Source of the DNA: an uncultured Agrobacterium sp.
GTDB lineage: Bacteria > Pseudomonadota > Alphaproteobacteria > Rhizobiales > Rhizobiaceae
Length of the DNA: 64,000 bases
Assembly (NCBI GenBank): GCA_913777615.1
Contig: CAJYTK010000003.1
Location: 29,886-93,885 of the forward strand
Direction: 5' to 3'
Position numbers and translations under genes: made by a program. The notes below the pieces were generated by a model that was not told where the DNA came from, searched no databases, and worked only from the letters and a program-made list of their open reading frames with translations. Below, piece by piece: positions 9,388 through 18,858 of this stretch (position 1 is its first letter; every line of letters starts with the position of its first letter).

Positions 9388-11016
9388 TCACGCCTCCAAG
9401 CGCCACTTGAGTTTCACGCCGCCAGTCTCGTTGAGATCGAGCGCGGGAATTGCCGAGAGAAGGCGCCGGGTGTAGGCCTCCTTCGGCATGTCGAAGATTG
9501 TGTTGCGGTCACCTTCCTCGATGATCCTGCCGTCCTGCATGACGATGACGCGATCAGCGACCTGTTCAACGACGCCGAGATCGTGGCTGATAAACAGGCA
9601 GGAGAAGCCATATCGTTTCTGCAAATCGGAAAAGAGCGAGAGCACCTGCGCGCGAACGGTCACGTCCAGCGCCGAAACGGGCTCGTCGGCAATGAGGAAG
9701 CGTGGTCGTCGCGCAATCGCTCTGGCAATGGCCACTCTCTGCCGCTGTCCGCCCGAAAGTTCATGCGGATAGCGAAGGGCGAATTCGGCGTCGAGACCAA
9801 CTTCTTCCAACGTTTCGTAGGCGCGCTTCATCTTCGCCACCCGGTCTATTCCGGGAACGAGACGCAGGGCCTCCTCGACAAGAGCAAGGATTGTCATGCG
9901 AGGATCAAGTGAGGAATAGGGGTCCTGAAATACCATCTGGCAATTGAGACGATAATCGCGCCAGTCCTGATCACGCGTTCGGCCCTGGAAGAAAACCTCG
10001 CCCTCGGTTTCCTTGACGAGTCCGGCGATGGTTCGCCCCAAGGTCGTCTTGCCGGAGCCTGAACCACCCACCAGAGCCACGACTTCGCCTGCATGAATGT
10101 CAATCGAGACACCGTGCAGTGCGCGTTTTGGCTCGCCCTTCTTGAGAAACGATTTCCGTCCAGGATAATCCACGACGATGTTGCGGGCCGAAATCATCGG
10201 TGCGGATGTCATATCGATAGGCCTGACTTCACCGCGCACGGGCAAGGATGACAGAAGCTTGCGCGTGTAAGGGTGCTGGGGGAGTTCCAGTATCTGCTCA
10301 GTCGTACCGGCTTCAACGATAGAGCCCTTTTCCATAACGACGATCCGGTCTGTGTAGCGGGCCACCATAGGTAGGTCGTGGCTGATGAGAATTACCGCCG
10401 TGCCTTCTGCCTTCGTCAGTTCCACCATCAGTTCCATGACATCGCGCTGAATGACGGCATCCAGCGCCGTCGTTGGCTCATCGGCAATCAGCAATGCCGG
10501 TTTCAAAAGCATGACGGATGCCAGCATGATGCGTTGGCGCATGCCGCCGGAGAACTCATGTGGATAGGACGTCAGTGCTCGCTCAGGATCGCGTATGCCG
10601 ACACGTTGCAGCATGGAGAGAATTTTCTCGCGCCTCGTGGAGGCTTGATCCTGCGTGTGCAGAGCCAGCCCCTCCTCCAGTTGCCGTCCAATGGTCATGG
10701 ACGGGTTGAGCGAGGTCATGGGCTCCTGAAAAACTAGTCCGATCTCCGCACCACGAAGCGTGCGCAAATCCTTTTCACTGATGGTGGTGATGTCGCGGCC
10801 CTTGAAGATGACTCTGCCTGCCGTCTTGCGGATAACGGGCGGCAGCAGAGAAACCATCGCCCTCGTCGCGAGCGATTTTCCCGAACCGCTTTCGCCGACG
10901 ATGCCGAAGATTTCACCCGGCGCGACATCGAAGCTGACATCCTTCACCACGCAAACATCACGGCGGACGATTTCCAGCGAAAGATTGCGGACGCTGAGAA
11001 GCTTTCCTTCAGTCAT
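9388..11016 (-). CDS. fused double-domain ABC transporter ATPase, DppD-DppF type
   Basis: 542 residues with two complete nucleotide-binding domains. The first has Walker A GESGSGKS, signature SGGMRQR and Walker B LLIADEPTTALD. The second has GGSGSGKT, SGGQRQR and LIADEPVSALD. It powers the associated Dpp-like permeases; fusion of the two ATPases is common in rhizobial peptide, opine and glutathione (GsiA-like) importers. The open frame runs 88 residues further upstream, but that part is the antisense of the permease gene; the ATG at 11016 overlaps the permease stop as ATGA and fits translational coupling. Confidence 0.93.
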   Translation of the reverse strand: MTEGKLLSVRNLSLEIVRRDVCVVKDVSFDVAPGEIFGIVGESGSGKSLATRAMVSLLPPVIRKTAGRVIFKGRDITTISEKDLRTLRGAEIGLVFQEPMTSLNPSMTIGRQLEEGLALHTQDQASTRREKILSMLQRVGIRDPERALTSYPHEFSGGMRQRIMLASVMLLKPALLIADEPTTALDAVIQRDVMELMVELTKAEGTAVILISHDLPMVARYTDRIVVMEKGSIVEAGTTEQILELPQHPYTRKLLSSLPVRGEVRPIDMTSAPMISARNIVVDYPGRKSFLKKGEPKRALHGVSIDIHAGEVVALVGGSGSGKTTLGRTIAGLVKETEGEVFFQGRTRDQDWRDYRLNCQMVFQDPYSSLDPRMTILALVEEALRLVPGIDRVAKMKRAYETLEEVGLDAEFALRYPHELSGGQRQRVAIARAIARRPRFLIADEPVSALDVTVRAQVLSLFSDLQKRYGFSCLFISHDLGVVEQVADRVIVMQDGRIIEEGDRNTIFDMPKEAYTRRLLSAIPALDLNETGGVKLKWRLEA

Positions 11017-11831
11017 TTCAAACCTCTCATGCGTGGGTCGAGTTTGTCGCGCAGAGCATCTCCGAGAAGGTTGATGCCAAGCAATGTGAGTGCGATGCAG
11101 AGGCCAGGAAATAGTCCGAGCCAAACGGCCTGTTCGATGAATGGGCGACCTGCGGCCAGCATGTTGCCCCACGTGGGTGCCGGGGGTGGCACGCCAAGGC
11201 CGAGGAAACTCAAGGCACTTTCTGAAAGAACGGCCCAGCCGAACATCGAGGTTGCGAGTACGGTAATTGGGGCAAGGCAATTAGGCAGGATGTGTCTGAA
11301 CATCGTGAAGATTTCGCCATTGCCCATCACGCGGGACGCTTCAACGAATTCGCGCTCCCGCAATGACAGGACTGCTCCCCGAACGACACGCGCCATCGAT
11401 GGTGTATAGGCGATGCCCAGAGCGAAGATGATGCCATATTGATTTGCGCCGAACACGGCGAGAAGTCCGAGTGCCAGCAGAATGCCGGGAAATGCCAGCA
11501 GTGCATTGTTCACGGCCATGATTAGGCCATCGATCCAGCCACGGACATAGCCGCTGATCAGACCGATCAATGTACCAGCGACAACCGCGAAACCGACCGT
11601 AAGGCATCCGATCCAGACACTTGCACGTGCGCCTACCATAAGGCGGCTGAGCACATCTCGCCCGAATTCATCAGTGCCGAGGAGATGGAGTGAGCCGGGA
11701 GCAGCCAGTTTTGCCGTGAAGCTCAGCTTCATGGGATCGAAAGGCGTCCAGAAGAGGCTCAGGCCTGCGACGATGAGCAGAGCAGCGATGAGAACGCCGC
11801 CGATCAGGCCATTGAGAGAAACGTGTTTCAT
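11013..11831 (-). CDS. ABC transporter permease, DppC type
   Basis: 272 residues, multi-spanning, of the DppC/OppC family. The N-terminal transmembrane segment (about 10-30) is followed by HLLGTDEFGRDVLSRL, the hallmark of this family. The EAA-like loop EASRVMGNGEIFTMFRHILPN contacts the ATPase. It overlaps both the upstream DppB-type gene and the downstream ATPase by four bases. Confidence 0.92.
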   Translation of the reverse strand: MKHVSLNGLIGGVLIAALLIVAGLSLFWTPFDPMKLSFTAKLAAPGSLHLLGTDEFGRDVLSRLMVGARASVWIGCLTVGFAVVAGTLIGLISGYVRGWIDGLIMAVNNALLAFPGILLALGLLAVFGANQYGIIFALGIAYTPSMARVVRGAVLSLREREFVEASRVMGNGEIFTMFRHILPNCLAPITVLATSMFGWAVLSESALSFLGLGVPPPAPTWGNMLAAGRPFIEQAVWLGLFPGLCIALTLLGINLLGDALRDKLDPRMRGLK

Positions 11832-12772
11832 TCGGCCACCACGCGAGGATCAAAGAGTGGGTAAAGGAGATCGACAATCAGATTGACGATCACATAGGAC
11901 ATGGCGACGAAGAGGAGGCAGCCTTGAATTACGGGGTAATCGCGCTGGAAGATGCTATCGACCATCAGCCGACCAAGGCCCGGAATGGTGAACACCGTTT
12001 CGATGACGGCGATACCGCCAAGCAAATTCCCAAGGATCAGGCCGATCATCGTCCATGTTGGACCGAAGGCATTCTTGAAAGCGTGTTTCCATAGAACCGC
12101 CTGCTCCGAAAGTCCTTTGGCGCGGGCATGGGTGATGTAGTCCAGCCGCAGTACTTCCAGCGTGGAGGCACGGGCCATGCGGATCAGAACCCCAGCCTCA
12201 TGGATGACGAGCGTCATTATGGGCAGGACCAGATACAGTAGACCGGACACGAAATTATCCGAGAGGGACACATATCCCAACACCGGCAGCCAGCCGAGCT
12301 TCAGCCCGAAGAAAAGGAGCAAAAGCAATCCAAGCCAGAAGGTCGGGATCGAAAGCAGCACTGTCGCCGTGCCGATCAGTACGAGGTCCGTCGCGCTGTT
12401 CTGGCGCCAGGCCGCGATCACACCGGCAGGCACTGCGATTAGGCTGGCCAGAATAACTGCGACGACGACGATCTCAGCCGAAACCATGAAGCGCGAAACA
12501 ACCAGCGGTAGCACCGGCTCCTTGTTGACGATGGACTGGCCGAAATCGCCGCTCAGCACATTGCCCGCCCAAACAACGAATTGCTGAGGCAGTGACGTAT
12601 CGAGACCAAGCTCTGTGCGCATCTCGGCGATCTGATCCGGTGTCGCCATGTCTCCCAGCATCAGAGCTGCCGGATCACCTGGGATGAATCGAATAAGAGC
12701 GAAGACTGTGATTGCGACGATCACCAATGTCGGGATCGCCATCAGCAATCGATGGATTATGAATCTTATCAT
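11828..12772 (-). CDS. ABC transporter permease, DppB type
   Basis: 314 residues with about six transmembrane helices and the DppB signature. An N-terminal helix is followed by FIPGDPAALMLG, and the cytoplasmic EAA loop (DYITHARAKGLSEQAVLWKH) precedes the last helices. It is the first gene of the six-gene import/hydrolysis operon. About 170 bp separate it from the LysR gene upstream on the same strand, room for an operator and promoter. Confidence 0.92.
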   Translation of the reverse strand: MIRFIIHRLLMAIPTLVIVAITVFALIRFIPGDPAALMLGDMATPDQIAEMRTELGLDTSLPQQFVVWAGNVLSGDFGQSIVNKEPVLPLVVSRFMVSAEIVVVAVILASLIAVPAGVIAAWRQNSATDLVLIGTATVLLSIPTFWLGLLLLLFFGLKLGWLPVLGYVSLSDNFVSGLLYLVLPIMTLVIHEAGVLIRMARASTLEVLRLDYITHARAKGLSEQAVLWKHAFKNAFGPTWTMIGLILGNLLGGIAVIETVFTIPGLGRLMVDSIFQRDYPVIQGCLLFVAMSYVIVNLIVDLLYPLFDPRVVAE

Positions 12773-12941
12773 CGGTTCCCCTGAACACGATTGTCGGGAC
12801 CGGATCTACAAAGTCACCGGGTGTTATGCGTGAAACTATGACGGATCAAAAAAATGAGCGCAATATTATGCATTAACCTCATAGGCTAATGCATTATTTG
12901 CAGACGCAGGCGCGCGCAGCGATTGATCCCTGGCGTGTCGT

Positions 12942-13859
12942 CTACTCGTTGGATTGATGCTTTTGTGAGATTTCTATCTGGCGCTTGAGGGCGTCCATCA
13001 ACGCTTTCGCTGCCAGAGAGGCAGACGTGCCAGAGGGGGTAGCGAGCGCAAATTCCTGCTTGGTGACCGGAACGAATGGACGCTGCACGATGGGAAGGTT
13101 TCGGTAGAGATTGGCAAAAAAGCTGCTCAATATGGCAACTCCCAGACCGTGAGCCACGTAGGAGCAGGCCGAACTGTTGGTATGAGTTTCGATTTTCACG
13201 TTCTGCCTCACGGCTTCTCGCGTAAAGGTCTGATCGAGCAGCATACGTGTCGGCCTTTGTCGACCTATGAGAATGAGCGGCACCCCACGCAGGTCCCGTG
13301 CACCAATTTCCTTCATCGACGCCAGTTCGTGACCTTCGGGCAGAACGCAAACGCTGGTGCCTGATGCAACGATTTCCATATCGATCCCAGGCAATGCGGG
13401 ATGTTCATTGCGCAGAAAGCCGAAATCAATGACCTTCTGCTCAACCAGCCGCGCGATGTTGGATGTCGTTTCGAAAAAGGTTTCGATCCGGACCGAAGGA
13501 TAATCACGCACGAATTCCTTCATCATCGCGGGCGCGAAATTCTCCCACATGCTGCTGGGAAGCCCTACCCGCACCAGTTCGGGCCCTTTCGCACCACTGC
13601 GGAGATCTTCCGCCAGTCCCGAAAACCTGTTCAATCCAAGCAGGATCGTTTCGGCATCTCGCGCCAGAATACTGGCTTCAGGCGTTGGAATTAGTCTGCC
13701 CTTATCCCGATCAAAAAGCCTCAGTTCCAAATCGGTCTCTAACTGCTGAAGAAGACGGCTTACGCCAGACTGGCTGAGCCCCATGCTCTTGGCGGTAGCG
13801 ATGGTCGACCCTGTCGCGAGCAGGGTTTTCAGAACCTCGAGCTGTCTGAAATTTATCAT
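12942..13859 (-). CDS. LysR-family transcriptional regulator
   Basis: 305 residues. The N-terminal winged HTH (about 5-62) reads FRQLEVLKTLLATGSTIATA and continues with GLSQSGVSRLLQQLE; the remainder is a two-lobe effector-binding domain. It lies directly upstream of and on the same strand as the import operon, and 37 bases after a second LysR gene of similar sequence. LysR proteins normally activate a neighbouring gene in response to a pathway metabolite; the ABC operon is the obvious target, by position only. Confidence 0.9.
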   Translation of the reverse strand: MINFRQLEVLKTLLATGSTIATAKSMGLSQSGVSRLLQQLETDLELRLFDRDKGRLIPTPEASILARDAETILLGLNRFSGLAEDLRSGAKGPELVRVGLPSSMWENFAPAMMKEFVRDYPSVRIETFFETTSNIARLVEQKVIDFGFLRNEHPALPGIDMEIVASGTSVCVLPEGHELASMKEIGARDLRGVPLILIGRQRPTRMLLDQTFTREAVRQNVKIETHTNSSACSYVAHGLGVAILSSFFANLYRNLPIVQRPFVPVTKQEFALATPSGTSASLAAKALMDALKRQIEISQKHQSNE

Positions 13860-13896
13860 GCCGTCGCCACTCCCTCGCCCGCCGATACGTAAATGC

Positions 13897-14802
13897 TTAA
13901 GCCCATTCCCGGATGTAGTTCAAGAACGGCAGAGCGATTTTCGGAAGCGGGGAAAGCTCGGAACTGACGATGGCGTAATCGACGGAGATTGTCGGTTCAA
14001 GCGGAACGAATGCCAGTGGCAAGGCCTGATATTCAAGCGCCAGCAATTCGCTGACGATTGCGATGCCCAGCCCTTCTGCCGCAAGTGTGCAGCCGCAACC
14101 AACGGAATGCGCTTCGATTGCCGGGCGGCGTCGAAGCCCTGCACGATAGAAGATCGCTTCCAGCTCATGACGGACTGCCCGCTCCCGGTTCAGAAGAATC
14201 AGATTCTCGGTCTTCAACTGTTCGACGTTGATCTTCTCCCGACCGGCAAGCGGATGGCTCTTACGGAGAACACAAATATTTTGCGTCGGCATGACGTGCT
14301 CTTCGCGAATTCCCGGCGTCGGCGACGGCAGGCGCGTGAAACCAAGATCGACCGCCCCTTCCGCTACCATCCGTTCTATTGCAAGATAATTCCCAGAGGC
14401 AATTTCGATTCTGACGGGACCTGCTTCGGCCAGAAATCTCTTGATCAGACGCGGCACAAGCGTTGCGGAAAGGCTCGCAGGAAATGCTATCCTCAACGGG
14501 ATTTCCGTCGAGCGTCCCTCTTCCAGTTCCTGCGCCGTTATTTTCAGGGCCGTAAGCTTGTCCGCAATGGCGCGGATTTCCGGTCCCAGCTTCGAACCCT
14601 CACGTGTCATGGAGAGCCGGTTCTTATCCCGGTCGAACAACCGAACACCGAGATAAACTTCCAACTGGTGCAGAAGCCGGCTGGTATTGGATTGAGAAAT
14701 ACCGAGATCAACGGCAGCGGCAATGGTTGAGCCTGTGGCCGCAATCGCGTCGAAGGCCTGAATATGCTTGATGCTGATCTGGACGTCGCCCGACCTCTTC
14801 AT
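13897..14802 (-). CDS. LysR-family transcriptional regulator, paralogue of the adjacent one
   Basis: 301 residues. HTH at the N-terminus (IKHIQAFDAIAATGSTIAAA, then GISQSNTSRLLHQLEVYLGV). It shares with its neighbour the unusual GSTIA.A...G.SQS..SRLL.QLE pattern and the RLFDRDK segment, so the pair probably arose by duplication. The start at 14802 has GGGAG eight bases upstream; an earlier ATG eight codons upstream has none. It is divergent from the MmgE/PrpD gene with about 105 bp between starts, so it may regulate that gene as well. Confidence 0.88.
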   Translation of the reverse strand: MKRSGDVQISIKHIQAFDAIAATGSTIAAAVDLGISQSNTSRLLHQLEVYLGVRLFDRDKNRLSMTREGSKLGPEIRAIADKLTALKITAQELEEGRSTEIPLRIAFPASLSATLVPRLIKRFLAEAGPVRIEIASGNYLAIERMVAEGAVDLGFTRLPSPTPGIREEHVMPTQNICVLRKSHPLAGREKINVEQLKTENLILLNRERAVRHELEAIFYRAGLRRRPAIEAHSVGCGCTLAAEGLGIAIVSELLALEYQALPLAFVPLEPTISVDYAIVSSELSPLPKIALPFLNYIREWA

Positions 14803-14908
14803 TCTTGTTCTCCCGGATAACGTCACCCGTCATTTGCATAAGATTGCGCCGATAGACCTGCCCGTTCATAAATGCCGCTCCCTCTGAGATTTGCAAGGAA
14901 GCGCGTCA

Positions 14909-16279
14909 ATGACAACCGTTCTCGAAAAGATTGCCGGCCAGCTCGTTTCAAGAACATCATTTTCAGCCGTTGCAATAGAGCGGGCAGAAGACGCGATTGT
15001 AGATACAATCGGCTGCATGATTGCGGGCGTGATTGACGCTGCCCCACTGTCCGTGGCCGCCGCTTTTTGCGACGAGATCACCGAAAGCGGCTCATCGCTG
15101 GTTTTCACAGGGGGCCGCGCATCGCGCTCTATCGCTGCCCTCATCAACGGCACTGCCGCCCACTGCCTGGACTTCGATGACAATTTTCATCCCGCACGCG
15201 CGCACGCATCAGCAGTTCTCGTGCCAGCACTTCTCTCTGTCGCAACAAGCAGCAACGAGTTCTCGGGGCATATGCTGGTCAGAGCATATCTCGCTGGGCT
15301 TGAAGCACAGGCATCCATTGGCTTCGGCGTCATCCCCTCCCACTATAATCGGGGCTGGCACGGAACCTCGACAATCGGCGGCATAGGAGCCGCCGCAGGT
15401 GTGGCCGTCCTTCTCGGACTTGACGAAGCTCAGATAGCAAACGCAATGAGCCTCGCCACAAGCATGGCCTCAGGTCTAAAAGGACAATTTGGCACCGGAG
15501 CAAAACCCTTTCACGCAGGCATCGCGGCTCGAAATGCGGTCGAGGCCGCGTTGCTTGCCCAATCGGATTTGGGCGGCAGGCTCGATATCCTCGAACGCCC
15601 GCAAGGCTTCCTTGATCTCTTCGGAGGCAACGAGGCGACTGGGTGGGCAGACCTCTCATGGAACGAGGAGCACATCATCGAAACCCGCGGTCTGGTCACG
15701 AAACTCCACCCATGCTGCGCATCTACTCACAGAGCCATTGACGCGGCCTTGGACCTCCGAAGGAAGCATGGATTTTCGCTTGATGACATCGAACGGATCG
15801 AGACGAAAGTCGGAAGATCCGCATTTGACAACCTTCCATACGTCGATCCCTCCGATGAAATGCAGGCGAGATTTTCCATGCAGTATTGCTTGGCCGTCGC
15901 GCTTTCGGGCGGAGGATTGTCGCTTCGTGACTTCACTCCTCAAGCTGCAACCCGGCCTGGTTTGCGCGTCCATATGTCGAAGATCACGATGAATTCTTAC
16001 AGCGCAGAAGAAGAGCGCGGCGTTGAGCGCCTACCGCATCAAGTCCATATCTCGTTAAAGGATGGGCGTAGGTTCTCCACCGAGCGACTTCACGCCAAGG
16101 GTTCTATAGCTGCGCCTTTGAATGACGGGCAGAAGCTTGCAAAATTTGAGGATTGCGTTCGGTGGGCAGGACTCTCCACGGTGCATATCACCCACTCCGA
16201 ATTGAAGGCCATTTGCTCCGGAAAGAGCGTGAGGGCCGCCGGCGATGATATGTTGCAAGCATTTTTTAGATCGCCCTGA
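14909..16279 (+). CDS. MmgE/PrpD family protein
   Basis: 456 residues, full length for the family of 2-methylcitrate dehydratase (PrpD), MmgE and cis-aconitate decarboxylase-like enzymes. Visible are the early glycine-rich helix region, the conserved HCLDFDDNFHPARAHASA segment, the HGTSTIGGIGAAA active-site region and KLHPCCASTHRAIDA in the second half. The ATG at 14909 was taken (AGGAAG upstream) rather than an ATG six codons earlier. Divergent from a LysR gene. The substrate is open; in the neighbourhood of amidohydrolases such enzymes often act on a dicarboxylic or cyclic intermediate, which is inference. Confidence 0.88.
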   Translation: MTTVLEKIAGQLVSRTSFSAVAIERAEDAIVDTIGCMIAGVIDAAPLSVAAAFCDEITESGSSLVFTGGRASRSIAALINGTAAHCLDFDDNFHPARAHASAVLVPALLSVATSSNEFSGHMLVRAYLAGLEAQASIGFGVIPSHYNRGWHGTSTIGGIGAAAGVAVLLGLDEAQIANAMSLATSMASGLKGQFGTGAKPFHAGIAARNAVEAALLAQSDLGGRLDILERPQGFLDLFGGNEATGWADLSWNEEHIIETRGLVTKLHPCCASTHRAIDAALDLRRKHGFSLDDIERIETKVGRSAFDNLPYVDPSDEMQARFSMQYCLAVALSGGGLSLRDFTPQAATRPGLRVHMSKITMNSYSAEEERGVERLPHQVHISLKDGRRFSTERLHAKGSIAAPLNDGQKLAKFEDCVRWAGLSTVHITHSELKAICSGKSVRAAGDDMLQAFFRSP

Positions 16280-16618
16280 ACTCGCATCATCGCCTGTACC
16301 TGCCCTTTTAAGGCACGAAGCGGAAATTATTGCCGCTCGCCTGCCCTTCTGACTGATGCCCAAAGCCAGGGCACAAAGGTGGCATCCACGGTCGCTCGCG
16401 ATGGGAAAACAGAGGGAATTTCCAGACCCTTCTTCTAAGCCGCTGAAATCATGTGAGAATCCAGGTTACCGAGCCATTTCTTCTTATCGCTGCCATATTG
16501 AAGTCATACGGGGCAGGTCCCGGCCAAGAGTTTTCGTAGGATGGAAACCCTGATTAAATCGACAGGACATACGGCCTGAGGACATCCACCGTTTCGGTTA
16601 GCCCGCATGCCTCCATCT
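16280..16618. other. gap between PrpD and the toxin gene
   Basis: About 340 bp, with no gene supported. A short imperfect inverted repeat (AGCGG...CCGCT near 16318-16338) might act in termination for the PrpD gene. Confidence 0.4.
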
Positions 16619-17143
16619 CTAACAGTAACTGATCGGCGGACAGTTCCGGTTTTTAAATCTCAGTCGCATCCTTTGTATCGCTTGTACCGCCCTCCCCGTC
16701 TCCAGGGCTATGGTATCTGCGATAAAAGCATCGGCGGATTTTGCCTCAAGATTGAGAGGTTCCAGAATTGCCGAAGGAAAGTCCTTGAGATTTTCCGTTA
16801 CTATTAAGTTCGCTTGCGTTTTCAGTGCCGCGGCAACGACGTGGGCGTCGCCCGGGTCCGGAAGTCTATCACACGACGGCAAATGTGCGGAGAAGTCGAG
16901 AACTGTGGCATCTTCGAATGCGCGTTCCATATATGATATCGCCTGAGCACTCTTTTCAGATGCATCGGCCGCCTCCCTGCCTACCAGCATCTTATGGATC
17001 GCGCCTCGTGTCTCGTCGAGAATGGGATGTGACCAACGGACGCGGAAGAATTCCTCTTCTGCCAGCGTTAGTAAGAGACTTCTCCGTAGTGTGTCGGCAA
17101 GCGTGCAGGCGTCTATGAGAGCGGTAAATCTGTTGGCGAACAC
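16619..17143 (-). CDS. PIN-domain toxin of a type II toxin-antitoxin system
   Basis: 174 residues, PIN-domain fold of the PF13470-like group. An early aspartate (LIDACTL, D11), ETRGAIHKM in the second helix region and the acidic cluster DPGDAHVVAAA, then TENLKDFP, supply the carboxylates that hold Mg2+ in PIN ribonucleases. Toxins of this kind cleave RNA until neutralised by the partner. It begins three bases after the stop of a gene with an excisionase-type HTH, the usual antitoxin-first order. Confidence 0.82.
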   Translation of the reverse strand: MFANRFTALIDACTLADTLRRSLLLTLAEEEFFRVRWSHPILDETRGAIHKMLVGREAADASEKSAQAISYMERAFEDATVLDFSAHLPSCDRLPDPGDAHVVAAALKTQANLIVTENLKDFPSAILEPLNLEAKSADAFIADTIALETGRAVQAIQRMRLRFKNRNCPPISYC

Positions 17144-17146
17144 GTT

Positions 17147-17602
17147 CTACAAAAGCTCCGCGTCCATTTTAGCCAGATCCCACAATGCGTTAGTCCGCTT
17201 CTCGTCCCTAGCTTTCTTGTATGCGAACAGATGTTCAGCCTGTATCCTTCGATGACGGCCTACCAGGGTGTGTTGGATTTCGCCCCTCTCAAGCAGAGTG
17301 ATAATGAACGGCCGGGAGACGTCAAGGATGTCGGCAGCCTGCTGTGTCGTCAGCATTTGGCTTACCGGGACCAAGGCTACTGCATCGCCGCGACCGATAT
17401 GTCGCAAGAGCTCCATGAGGAAGCCAAATACCGCTGGAGTAAGCGTAACCTTTACTGGCTCCCTCGTTGCATCATCCAAAAGCCGCAGCTTTGTACCCGT
17501 CGCATGTGCCGCGAGCACTTTGCGAAGCTGGTTTGCGCTGGCCTTTTCCCTGGCGGAAGGCAACCTTCCACCTAGTTCTTGCGCTGATGCTGGAATTGTC
17601 AT
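17147..17602 (-). CDS. helix-turn-helix antitoxin partner of the PIN toxin
   Basis: 151 residues. The C-terminal half (about 83-130) is an excisionase/MerR-like HTH: LTTQQAADILDVSRPFIITL, then a wing with VGRHRRIQ. The N-terminal part (MELLRHIGRGDAVALVPV) is typical of PIN-associated antitoxins in this family. GGAGAG precedes the start. Its promoter region is only 33 bp long before an IS3-family element begins, so the insertion may have changed its expression. Confidence 0.82.
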   Translation of the reverse strand: MTIPASAQELGGRLPSAREKASANQLRKVLAAHATGTKLRLLDDATREPVKVTLTPAVFGFLMELLRHIGRGDAVALVPVSQMLTTQQAADILDVSRPFIITLLERGEIQHTLVGRHRRIQAEHLFAYKKARDEKRTNALWDLAKMDAELL

Positions 17603-17700
17603 GACTCGCTCTCCATGTTCGACAAATATAGATTATGACCTGAGCCCCTGAACTTCCTCCAGATTTTGGTAGAGTCCGTCGTATCAAGGATACGGACGGA

Positions 17701-17967
17701 ATGAAGCATTCACGGTTCACGGACGAGCAGATCATCGGGATATTGAAAGAGCAGGAGAGCGGCATGCGGACGGCCGATGTCTGCCGCAAGCACGGGATAT
17801 CCGAGGCGACCTTCTACAAATACAAGGCGAAGTTCGGCGGCATGGAGGTATCCGATGCCCGTAAGCTGAGGGCTCTGGAAGACGAGAACGCCAAGCTGAA
17901 GAAGCTGCTGGCTGAGAGCATGCTGGACAATGCCATTCTGAAGGATGTCGCTTCAAAAAAGTGGTGA
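17701..17967 (+). CDS. IS3-family transposase OrfA
   Basis: 88 residues: an N-terminal HTH ([16 protein letters not shown], then [20 protein letters not shown]) and a leucine-zipper-like helix ([18 protein letters not shown]). It binds the terminal repeats. The 3' end contains AAAAAAG at 17955-17961, the standard -1 slippage signal that makes the OrfAB fusion transposase in this family. Confidence 0.93.
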   Translation: MKHSRFTDEQIIGILKEQESGMRTADVCRKHGISEATFYKYKAKFGGMEVSDARKLRALEDENAKLKKLLAESMLDNAILKDVASKKW

Positions 17968-18799
17968 CGCCCGATGTGAAGTGGGATGCTGTGGCTCATG
18001 TCTGCAAACAACATGGGGTGAGCCAGCGTCGGGCGTGTGAGGTTCTGTCCGTTGATCGGTCGAGTGTGCGATATCGTAGCATTCGGCCGGATGACGCTGA
18101 TATCCCTGAAGCAATGAAGCTGGTGGCGTCCGAGCGCCGTCGTTTCGGCTATCGCCGCATGCACGTCATGCTGGGTCGGCAGGGCATCATCATGAACCTG
18201 AAGAAACTGCGGCGTCTCTATCGCGAAGAGAAGCTGACGGTGCGCAAACGTGGTGGACGCAAACGGGCTTTGGGGACGAGACGCCCTCTGGCGCTGCCCT
18301 CGCGTGCCAACGAGCGCTGGAGCTTGGATTTCGTCAGCGACGCTTTCACAGATGGTCGTCGCTTTCGGGTTCTCGCTGTCGTCGACGACTTCACCCGCGA
18401 ATGCCTGGCGCTGGTCGCCGATACGTCGCTCTCAGGCCGGCGGCTTGTGCGGGAACTCGATGCTGTCATCGCTCGACGAGGCAAGCCGCGAACAATTGTC
18501 TCCGACAACGGCACGGAGATGACCAGCATGGCCGTTCTGGAATGGTGCCAAAGCACGAATGTTGAATGGCATTATATCGCACCGGGCAAACCCATGCAGA
18601 ACGGTTTCGTAGAAAGCTTCAACGGCAGCTTTCGTGACGAGTGCCTCAACGAAACACTGTTCTCGTCACTGACACAGGCGAGGATAGAAATCGCGGCATG
18701 GAAGGAGGATACAATCGGAACAGACCGCATTCTTCACTGGGCAACATAACACCCAGCGAGTTCGCAATGAAAATGGCAATGGAAAAACAGGCCGCATGA
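17961..18799 (+). pseudogene. IS3-family transposase OrfB, frameshifted near its end
   Basis: The catalytic DDE integrase core is present: [10 protein letters not shown] (first D), [10 protein letters not shown] (second D) and [15 protein letters not shown] (E). After WKED the frame breaks: the normal family ending ([19 protein letters not shown]) is encoded two bases out of frame, and restoring one T after 18710 (GAT-AC to GAT-TAC) gives a continuous reading to the TGA at 18797-18799. As it stands translation stops at 18749 with 17 unrelated residues. The catalytic residues are intact, so residual activity cannot be excluded. Confidence 0.88.
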
Positions 18800-18858
18800 G
18801 GCCAGATTAAAAACCCAAGACTCTCCCGAAAATCGGAGGGAAGATGGGTCTCAGGTCA

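Larger units (their letters stand above)
17636..18858 (+). mobile_element. IS3-family insertion sequence (IS407-like group)
   Basis: A 1,223-bp element. The left end begins TGACCTGAGCCCCTGAACTT; the reverse complement of the right end begins TGACCTGAGACCCATCTTCC, with similarity continuing for about 40 bases (shared GATTTT and GAGAGTC/TAGAGTC blocks). It contains orfA and orfB with an A6G slippery run between them. No matching target duplication is visible: the left flank reads ATTA and the right flank CCGA. The orfB gene carries a one-base deletion, so the copy is probably inactive by itself. Confidence 0.92.
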
